Assembly (NCBI GenBank): GCA_001606155.1
Contig: LODT01000001.1
Location: 1,178,001-1,242,000, forward strand
Source of the DNA: Tieghemostelium lacteum
Taxonomy: Eukaryota; Evosea; Eumycetozoa; Dictyosteliales; Raperosteliaceae
DNA: 64,000 nt
Direction of reading: 5' to 3'
The position numbers were made by a program, and so were the translations under genes. The notes beneath the pieces were generated by a model. It did no database searches and was not told the origin of the DNA. It was given only the letters and a program-made list of their open reading frames with translations. Below, in pieces: positions 56,054 to 64,000 of the stretch; the stretch's first letter is position 1, and every line of letters starts with the position of its first letter.

Positions 56054-59000
56054 TCAATGTTTATGAAATACCAAGTGTGAGGTGGATAGGGTTGGTAGAA
56101 ATTCAAAATTCTTAAATTTAAAAATATATCTATCTTTTAGTGAACCTTTGTATAAGAATTGCTCGATATTTTCATTGTTATCGATTATAGATATAGCTTC
56201 ATGATCCAATATTACAGAGGGATGTAGAACCAGTGTTTTGAAATGTCCATTCTTTAATGCATTTCTAAGTTGTGTAATTCCATAGTATCCTGTGCACTTG
56301 AGTTCGAGGTTCTGTAAATATCTAGAGGTGAGTAATGGTACAATGTAAGGATCCCAACCACCTGATATATGCAGATTTATAGTTTTGAGATTTACAAAAT
56401 CAGGTTCAAATCCAAGAGGTTTTTTACTTGAGGTAAAGTCTTTTGATATATTTAATTTCTTGATATATTCATTGTATTCAGGTTTGAAGAACCAATTATC
56501 TGTGAAATTAAAACCATATGCATGACCTGTGATCCTCAATGTGATGGAAGGTCTCTTTTCTTGCACAACTGTTATCATTTTAGTATAATTCAGTGAATCT
56601 TCAGATGAGAATTTTACATGTACTTTAGATAGAGTTGGTATTTCTAGTGCCTTTTCAACTAACATTTGGTGATCTTTAAAAATGTAAATGGTGTGATGGT
56701 AGTCTGAAATCAGGGTAAATGACTGAAGATTTATACACTGTTCAATAACTTTACACCACTGTTGAGATGTAGATCCAAGAAGACCCACCAAAGATTTTGT
56801 AATTTGAATCCTGAGTTTGGTTAATGCTACCAATGGCTGATTGGGTTGAAATGAATCTTCAATAGTGATTGATTTCATTTTTCCATAGAAAACCTGTTGA
56901 TAGTCATTAATTGGAATCAATCTAAACCGTCTGCTACTTAGGTGAGGAGTTGCTTTAAATAATGAATATTTACTTGAAAAATCAAATACCTTGATTCTAT
57001 CCTGAAGTGGTGCGATTCGAGTATTTAGACAACCTGAAGCCATTTCAAAAAATCTCCAGGAAACTTTGGCAATAGCATGGATAGATGGCCAGAATACTTC
57101 TTTTATATCACATACCCTCACTATGATCATTTTGATCACATAATCTGGTAGATCTACAAGAGCAAGTCCCTTTGGTGTATTTGGTATGAAACCAGGTTTA
57201 AATAGTTCTTTCTGGTCCAACAACACCTTAAAATACAATAACTTGGCAATTTTTATAAGGTACTTGTACAACATGTAGTCTGGACCCAAATTATGTATTT
57301 TAGGGTTGGCTTCTACTTGAAGTTTAATAGACTCCAGATTTAGTAGTAGATGAGTATACGTTTCTGAACTTATACAACGAATGTATAATTTAAACTTGTA
57401 TGATAGGTTTCTACCTATTAACTGAGAGATTTGAGATATCACATCATCTCTAGTCTTGTATCTAGAGCTCATATAGTATCTCAAGAGATCCATAAGAGTT
57501 TTGTATTGGATTGAGAGATGTCTTTTACTGTATATAATATTTTTAGTGTAGGGTTCCAAAGTTTGAGCTATAAACTTTATACCATATTCCTGATAGTTTG
57601 GAATATATAGTTTACGAATTAGATGTTTAATACTACCAATTTCTGCTGGATGAGTTTGCATTACCTCTACAAGTTTAATGACAAAATCTCTAAGTGTCTC
57701 ACCAAATAAATACGGTGGTATTTGGTTTGTAGAACTTTTCACAATAATGTCTTTAACTATTTTCGATTGATAATTCATTTTTTTTGCAATTAGGTGTTCA
57801 AATATCCTGTTATAAAAGTCCTTTCTAAACTCCACCTCCATATTCTGTGGAAACTTACTGTTCATTGCCAAATAAATTTGATAAGAAACCACTATAAAAT
57901 TACAATTTATATGTTCACCATTTGAATTAAAATTATTACCAAACATTAGTGACTTGTGAAATGTTTTTGCAGTATTTAGCAGGAAATCCAGATTAGAACA
58001 TCTTCTTTCAAACTGATGTTTAAACCACAGTTCATAATGCATAAAAAACATACATTCCACCAATTCCCTTGGCATTAACTTCTGAACCACTACATCATAT
58101 TTCTTGTGACCTATAAACTGATACAATAACTTATCAAATAGAACCCTATTATTTTTTTCAAATACCAACTTTAGATTTTCAAAATTCTTTTCAAATACCT
58201 TAGGATACATAGGTATCAGTTTAGAATACAATCGTTCAGCATGTACATTTTTAATACTGTACACAGTTTGTTGTGGGTTAAAAGACTTCACAATCTTCTC
58301 GAGTATTTTCTCCAATTTACATTGATCACCATACATTTCAACAAGACTATTCAACAACATAGTTGTATTATATTGTAGTTGAATATATATATTTGAATTG
58401 CCTTCATTTTTAATAAGTATTGATCCTAAACAACTATGATTATAGTCAAGTTAGTATATTTTTCATTATTAGTTTGAAACCATCTTATTGACATACCTTA
58501 TAATTGCTTTTAAATTCTTCTGAATGAAATCATAGGATTTTAATTGATGAAAAAGTATACTGACAATGTTTAGAGAATAGTCACTCTTATTTTTTGGGTC
58601 AAATAGTTGATAAAGCATCGAATTCATTGTATCCTTGTCTAGTATTTTAGCAATAGCTACCAATGAATCATAAGGATGGTAATATTTAACATCCTTTTTA
58701 TATTCACTAACCATTGCGGAAGTAATAGATTCTTGAAAGTCCGATTCATATTTATAGTACTTTACGAGAATTGGTACCATGAGTTTAATGTCACCTTTAT
58801 ATAACTCTCTTTGATCGTCCATTCTAAAATAAACATATTGCAAGAGAAAATTCATAATTGGTTCACCATATTGGTGCTGAAATGCTGTTTTGCTAGTTTG
58901 TGGTTGAATGATATTGAACAGTGTCTGAAATAGCATTTTATTAACACTAATGGAAAAATAGGGAATTTCATATAACAACTTGTCACTTGATATATCTTTG

Positions 59001-59612
59001 GAATGTAAATTACAAAAACCGTATATATTGTATATCAACTTTGATAGCGTCTCTCTATGTACTTCATTCATTCCCATGGAATTCAGTGTTTGTGTGATAG
59101 ATATCAGTGGTAGATATTCATCATTTGGTATCATTGAATGATGATAGGATCTAGTGGTGATACTAAGTAGATAGTTTATAGCCTCCAATTTAATTTCATT
59201 ACTATATTCATTAGGCTCATTAAATAGTCTACCTATTATCCCATTACTATACAATAAGTAGTGTCCTTTATATGCATTAAATATCATTATACATTGATTT
59301 TCATTCTTTGGATTAAACAATATATCTTTGTATTCTATATACAAACATCAACAACTATTAATACATTAAATGAATATATTGTATTGGTATTAACATACTT
59401 GTAAACTCTAAATTATCAATAAATCTCTGAAATATAATAGTACAAAATTCAATCTCCCTGCTATTGTAGACTGTTGTTTTATTGGTTACCCAATCATAAA
59501 ATATTTGACTGAAGGCATTATCAAATATCACTTTATTTGAGAATGTTTTAGTTATAATATTATTTATAATTTCATCTTGTTTATTAAGAATATCATTTAA
59601 GATAGTTTCCAT
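56054..59612 (-). CDS. Large helical protein with central F-box-like motif (gene C)
   Basis: Three exons, 59399-59612, 58497-59334 and 56054-58433, are joined at GTATGT donors with matching phases (A plus AA gives Lys; AG plus T gives Ser) and give 1,143 residues. The N-terminal ~750 residues are helical repeats with no named fold. An F-box-like motif starts near residue 777 (DLPDYVIKMIIVRVCD ... AKVSWRFFEMASG), followed by an LRR-like region (SLVGLLGSTSQQWC, INLQSFTLISDYH, SRYLQNLELKCTGYYG). Same length, order and motif position as the genes at 23208-26715 and 38825-42341. No signal peptide or membrane segment. Ubiquitin-ligase adaptor is a possible role only. Confidence 0.85.
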
Positions 59613-59783
59613 TGTAAATGATTATGATGCAATGAAATAAGGGTAAAATATAATATTTGAGATCACAATGTTGTGAATCTACAACTTAATCTAAAGTTCT
59701 AATTTCTTTCTATGAAGTATTTTCAAAAAAAAAATCTATTTTTTTTAAATTGATGTTATTTTGAATTTTAATATTTTTTGAAA

Positions 59784-61900
59784 TTAATTTGGCAAACAAA
59801 ATGGGAAGAGTTTACAACTTTTGGCATTACGTGATTTACGTAATTCACATTTTTCATTACTACCACATTTAAGATCAGCACATGACATACAATCACTTGG
59901 CAATACACATTTATTAACAGAAGAGTTACATTCTAGTCCATAGGTACAAGGGTACTTAGCACACCCTGCATTGATATCAGTTGTACCAGGTGGAACACAG
60001 AGGGAATCAATACATGTATTGTTAGCTGGACATATACAAGATACTACATTGGTTTGTGGAATAATAGGAACTGTTGAAATCCATATGGTTTCATTAAGGT
60101 ATCCAGAGTATTTAAAATTGATAGTGGCAAAACTATCATTTCTTTGAGTTGAATATGTAATTTTTGCAATTTTTTGAAGGAATTTAGAATCACGATTATT
60201 GTTGTAAATGATAATGGTACTTGGAGATAGCTTTTTGACTGTAATGTAATTGGATGAGGCAAGATCTATTGAATCACTAGGTTGTGCATTTATAACTTGT
60301 ACTTTGATACTAGTTAGTGGACACTTTCCAGAGACTGGTCTATAATTATCTTCCAAGAGAATATAACTACCATTAGCTGAATATTTTAATATTGTATCCA
60401 TTAATCCTAAAGATGCACTCAATGGCAGTTTCTCACTATAGATACCATAAATTACATTACTTTTAACAACCATTAAATCCAAAATTTTATCATTATTAAA
60501 ATCAGCATTAGCAAGTACTCTTCCATCGACTTGTTCTAATATTAAACCTCTACATTCGTCAACTAAAGGTGATGTAGTAGCTGACAAGTCTACTACTGAT
60601 TCAAATGGTAAATCACTACCATAGACAACCCAAACAAAATCTGGTGAGAAACACTGAAGATCATCAAAACCATCAGCATTGATATCTCCCATCATCAATG
60701 AATCACAATTATAAGCTTTTGAACCACTTCCTTTTGTAAAAGCAATTACATTGGAAGAATTTCTACTTTTGACATCAAATGTTGAAGGCCAAATTTCATT
60801 TTTTTTTTCCAAAAATGATATAGACTTCATATGAAGAATAGTTACCATTGGTTACTGCCATATCTATCAAACCATCTCCATTGAAATCTCCAAAGCTTGA
60901 AGTACCAGAACGATTATCTATACTTGCCCATGTAATTCCTGTGATATTAAGAGCCTCTTTACCATCAAATTTTGGTGCATAGTTAAGAGGAAAAGTTGCT
61001 TTACCAAACACAATTTGACTATTGGGTTTGAGTAAATATAAATCATCATAACCATCATTATTAATGTCACCGCAAGTCAGGGTTAGTGCATAAAGACCAG
61101 TCATTTTAAAACCCTTTCCCGCTACAATTTCATATATTTTAATTTCTCCAATATTATCTGTAATGAACTTTGTTCCATTTTTAAGACCATACATTACAAA
61201 GATTCTATTATCAATAGTTGAACTCCCACCATAGAATCCCATATATGTTGATATTACTAAATCTTTTACTCCATCACCATTTACATCACAAATTACCTTA
61301 CCAACACCAAAAGAACTATATAATATACCATAAGCTTGATCTTGTTCAGCAATAATTTTAAAACCATTAATCCCATCAAAAGAATCAATTCTAGCTTTAA
61401 ATGGACTTTTACTACCATAAATTACATATACATATCCTATCACAGACTCAGAATTTGTAACCATTATATCATCCATTCCATCTCCATTCACATCACCACA
61501 AACTGGGAATCTCTCAGGATTATTAATCTTAATTTTAAATCCATTAATACCATCAGCAAATTAATCATTTATTGGTCTAGAATTACCAAATCTTGAAATA
61601 TCACCAAATAATACAACATAACCATCACCATTATTAAAAATTATATCCTAGGTAGCACAGATTTAAATTAGTCCAAAATATTCTATTTTAACCTTTTAAT
61701 AATTCATATAATACCTTTTTACCATCACCATTGATATCACAAGTTCCAACTGAATAAATTAATGGAGAAACTCTACCTGCAAACGTACCTCCTTTTATTG
61801 AATAACTATTGGTATTATTTAAGATTGCTGTTGAAGCTGGAAATGCATAATTCCAACCAACACATATTATTAAAATTAATACTAAATATTTCATATTCAT
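59784..61900 (-). CDS. Secreted FG-GAP (integrin-alpha-like) repeat protein, broken frame
   Basis: Exon 1 (61715-61900) encodes a signal peptide (MNMKYLVLILIICVGWNYAFP) and the first DINGDGK loop. It joins in phase 0 to exon 2 (from 61647) across a 67-bp GTATTA...CTAG intron. Exon 2 carries further DxNxDGxxD calcium-binding loops of FG-GAP blades (DVNGDGMDDIMV, DVNGDGVKDLVI, DINNDGYDDLYL, DFNGDGLIDMAV, DINADGFDDLQC), as in integrin alpha propellers. A Cys-rich tail follows (CICPANNTCIDSLCVPPG and on to the end, FPFCLPN). Two breaks are seen: an in-frame TAA at 61561-61563 and a one-base shift at the A9 run near 60799-60810. Either it is a young pseudogene or one or both are sequence errors; the frame is otherwise fully open. 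Confidence 0.75.
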
Positions 61901-62639
61901 AAAATTTTACATACAATAAATTTTTAATTATAATGTAAATCTTTTACCACAACCCTTAATTTCAATTTTTGTATTTTCTATCAACAGTAATTCACCCACC
62001 ATTTAAGAAATTTTATTTTTTTGCAACAAATATGTAAATTCTTAATTTCATTTATTATTATTATAGGGATAATGGGTATAGAGACTGAGGGTAGCATCTT
62101 GAAGACCTTCAAGGGTTTTATGGGGTTAAGAGTCAGATATTTTCGATGAAAGTATACTATATTTGAAGCATCAATTTGGTGTTTGTTTGGGTACAAGAGT
62201 ATTTCAAGTTGTAATAAGGGTGGTGAAGTTATAAATGATCATCAGAATTGAATTCTAAAAACAATCTTCTTGGAGATGAATGTTATGAAACTCAAATAAC
62301 TAATGTTAGAAACTCTATTAGTAATAAATAATAAATAAAGTTATTAAATTTTTTATATTTTTGTAAATACAGAAGATATCAAAAGAACAGACACTATTAC
62401 TACAAAATGATAGTGATAATGATCATTCAAACAATTAAAAATAAACACTGTACAGTTACATCCTTTAGATTTTTTAAATCCCTGTTAATTAAAAATTTAA
62501 ATTTTTAGCCCTTCTGTTGACAAAAAACAAACTTTTTGGGGCTAAATCAATTTTTTGCCTTTCTTTTTTACCTATAATTCCCTCATTGAGTGCAATATTA
62601 GAACAATTATCTAGATGTAATCAAAAAGTATTCTAGAAA
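61901..62639. other. Divergent intergenic region
   Basis: This 739-bp stretch lies between the FG-GAP gene and the Arf-like gene, which diverge. It contains a less AT-rich block at 62060-62190 and a 9-bp stem/27-base loop inverted repeat (62503-62547 region). A 71-codon minus-strand frame at 61981-62196 has a poor AT-driven tail and is not supported as a gene. A TTATGGGG at 62118-62125 is near, but not equal to, the snRNA upstream element DUSE. Confidence 0.5.
62504..62546. repeat. Inverted repeat TTTAGCCC / GGGCTAAA
   Basis: TTTAGCCC at 62504-62511 pairs perfectly with GGGCTAAA at 62539-62546, leaving a 27-base A-rich loop. It lies about 95 bp upstream of the Arf-like start codon. It could be a regulatory site, a short hairpin RNA or chance. 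Confidence 0.45.
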
Positions 62640-63182
62640 ATGGGATCTTTACTATCAATATTTCAAAAAAAAACTGTACCTATATTGTTTTTGGGATTAG
62701 AGAATGCAGGGAAAACAACTCTTTTACACAAACTAAAATATGGTGAATTTAAGAATGATATTACAGCTACAGAAAATGGTTTTAACTGTGAATCGATTGT
62801 TTATGATAATAAAGAGTGGTTTATAGTGGATATTGGTGGTAATAGGAATAATAGGATACTATACTACCATTATATTGAGAATGCTAAGGCTATTGTAATA
62901 GTTATTGATAGTACAGATAGAAATAGAATAAATGAACTTAAAAGTGAATTGAGTGCAATTCAACAAAGAGTTTCTAGTAGTGACAATAGAAGACCCTTTT
63001 TAATACTATTAGCTAATAAACAAGATTTGACTGATGCAATGTCAATTGATGAGTTAACAAGTCAATTGGAAATAAACTCAGTGCTATCCACTAGGAATTG
63101 GATAATTAGACCTATATCAATATTGAATGGTAATGGTGTAGATGAAATATTTCAAATACTTTCAACAAATATTATTCTTTGA
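62640..63182 (+). CDS. Arf-like small GTPase with altered switch II
   Basis: Intronless, 180 residues, the usual Arf size. Gly2 in MGSLLS could be myristoylated. The P-loop GLENAGKT (residues 19-26) and NKQD guanine-specificity motif are intact. Switch I reads TATENGFN rather than PTIGFN. The switch II motif WDVGGQ of Arfs is VDIGGN here: the Trp is Val and the catalytic Gln (Q71 of Arf1) is Asn68. It therefore probably binds GTP and membrane but hydrolyses GTP slowly, or needs an unusual GAP. It could be a fast-diverging Arf/Arl or a non-hydrolysing decoy. No effector can be named. Confidence 0.88.
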   Translation: MGSLLSIFQKKTVPILFLGLENAGKTTLLHKLKYGEFKNDITATENGFNCESIVYDNKEWFIVDIGGNRNNRILYYHYIENAKAIVIVIDSTDRNRINELKSELSAIQQRVSSSDNRRPFLILLANKQDLTDAMSIDELTSQLEINSVLSTRNWIIRPISILNGNGVDEIFQILSTNIIL

Positions 63183-63312
63183 AAAGTGTGATTCTGGTGA
63201 AAATTTAAAAAAAATAAAAATATTTTTTCAATTTATGTGTTATTCAGATAATACTGTCAGAGGAATTATAAAAGGAAATATTTTTAAATTCATTTATTTA
63301 TAATATTAGAAA

Positions 63313-63879
63313 ATGTATCAATTCATAAAAAATTTAATACCTACAAAGAAACAAGAAAAGGAAAAAAATCAAAAAAAGGAGGAGATTAATGAAGCGGTTC
63401 AGGAAGCTAAACAAGAAGTTGATTCTATAGAGGATGTGGAATATGAAGCCTCTAGAGCTATAAATCAAACTTCAAGTCTTTTGGATAAATTAGAAGCTGA
63501 TAGAAAGACTCTGTTTAAACAGGTTGAGGAGTTAGAAGCACAACTAAAGTTCCTCTCACAACATAAACTCAATGAAAAACAGAGTGCTGAAAGAGATAAA
63601 CTTGAAAATATATTAATAACACAAGTTAAACCAGCACTGGTGAAAACTGACAATGAAATAGATAACCTTACTAAAAAACTATTAATATTATACGCAAAGA
63701 GAGATTCATTGTCTCAAAAGAAAGTTTTCACTGAAGATGAGATTAGCAATGCTTCAAAAGTTCAACAAATTGATAATAATTCAGAGCCACTATCTACCAT
63801 TTCAAATAATAACAATAATAACAATAATAATAATAATGATAAAACTAAAGAATTTCAAGATATTGAAGAAAATGTGTAA
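63313..63879 (+). CDS. Coiled-coil protein of unknown function
   Basis: Intronless, 188 residues. The N-terminus (MYQFIKNLIPTKKQEKEKNQ) is basic. Residues about 20-150 form a nearly continuous coiled coil (EAVQEAKQEVDSIEDVEYEA; VEELEAQLKFLSQ; TDNEIDNLTKKLLILYAKRD). The C-terminal tail has an 11-residue Asn run and an acidic end (FQDIEENV). The helical, charged chain and short basic N-terminus loosely recall ESCRT-III or SNARE-adaptor helices, but no signature supports that. It lies 130 bp downstream of the Arf-like gene on the same strand. Not recognised. Confidence 0.78.
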   Translation: MYQFIKNLIPTKKQEKEKNQKKEEINEAVQEAKQEVDSIEDVEYEASRAINQTSSLLDKLEADRKTLFKQVEELEAQLKFLSQHKLNEKQSAERDKLENILITQVKPALVKTDNEIDNLTKKLLILYAKRDSLSQKKVFTEDEISNASKVQQIDNNSEPLSTISNNNNNNNNNNNDKTKEFQDIEENV

Positions 63880-64000
63880 CAATATTATTATAACCTTATA
63901 AACAACAAAAAATACATTTTATTTATAAAAATGTATTATAATAATATTTTAATTATAATATAACAAATAAGACGCCATCAACTTGTATATAAAACTTCAG

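Noticed and set aside
62118-62125. Near match to the Dictyostelium snRNA upstream element (DUSE)
   Set aside because: The first position of the consensus is not A/T, and no RNA-like sequence or TATA follows at the expected distance.
61981-62196. 71-codon minus-strand ORF upstream of the FG-GAP gene
   Set aside because: Tail is Ile/Lys/Cys low-complexity and there is no start context; no family recognised.
1-64000. Transposons, retroelements or CRISPR arrays
   Set aside because: No reverse transcriptase, integrase or transposase, no long terminal or tandem spaced repeats were seen by eye; only microsatellites and short inverted repeats.

Overview
The window looks like nuclear DNA of a dictyostelid social amoeba. 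Non-coding DNA is very AT-rich, introns are short (about 55-100 bp), AT-only and mostly start GTATGT or GTAAGT, genes are tightly packed, and proteins carry Asn, Ser and Gln runs. Several dictyostelid hallmarks are present: FNIP repeats, a zizimin-type DOCK GEF, an rblA-type retinoblastoma protein, beta-helix membrane proteins and GPI-like Asn/Ser/Thr stalks. The coding DNA seems less AT-extreme and has fewer homopolymers than D. discoideum, so another dictyostelid lineage is likely (inference only). No transposon, retroelement, virus-like copy, tRNA, rRNA or CRISPR was recognised.

Layout. 0-6.4 kb, all on the minus strand: a twin-CX9C mitochondrial protein; a fused allantoinase/OHCU decarboxylase with a separate OHCU decarboxylase behind it (a purine-degradation pair); and a tandem pair of two-repeat proteins of unknown role. 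7-13 kb: one 1,974-residue surface protein (secreted N-terminal domain, beta-helix, Cys-rich module, 8-9 membrane helices). 14-21 kb: a zizimin-like Rho GEF. 22-29 kb: a tail-anchored FNIP protein, a large F-box-like protein and three small genes. 30-34 kb: a synaptojanin-like SAC phosphatase with a degenerate 5-phosphatase domain. 34-39 kb: acyl-CoA oxidase and a Puf6/PUM3 nucleolar protein. 39-50 kb: a second large F-box-like gene, a WD40 protein, a coiled-coil protein, a small acidic secreted protein, a shorter F-box/LRR protein and a secreted alpha/beta hydrolase resembling conditioned medium factor. 51-54 kb: the retinoblastoma homologue. 54-64 kb: a Cys-rich probably GPI-anchored protein, a third large F-box-like gene, an FG-GAP secreted protein with breaks, an atypical Arf-like GTPase and a coiled-coil protein.

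Most multi-exon models were assembled by eye, requiring donor, acceptor and reading phase to agree. The window holds three ~1,100-residue genes of one unusual architecture (long helical N-terminus, F-box-like motif near residue 750-780, LRR-like tail). Four genes show a one-base frame problem, mostly at short A-runs, which suggests homopolymer sequencing errors, or less likely several decaying genes.
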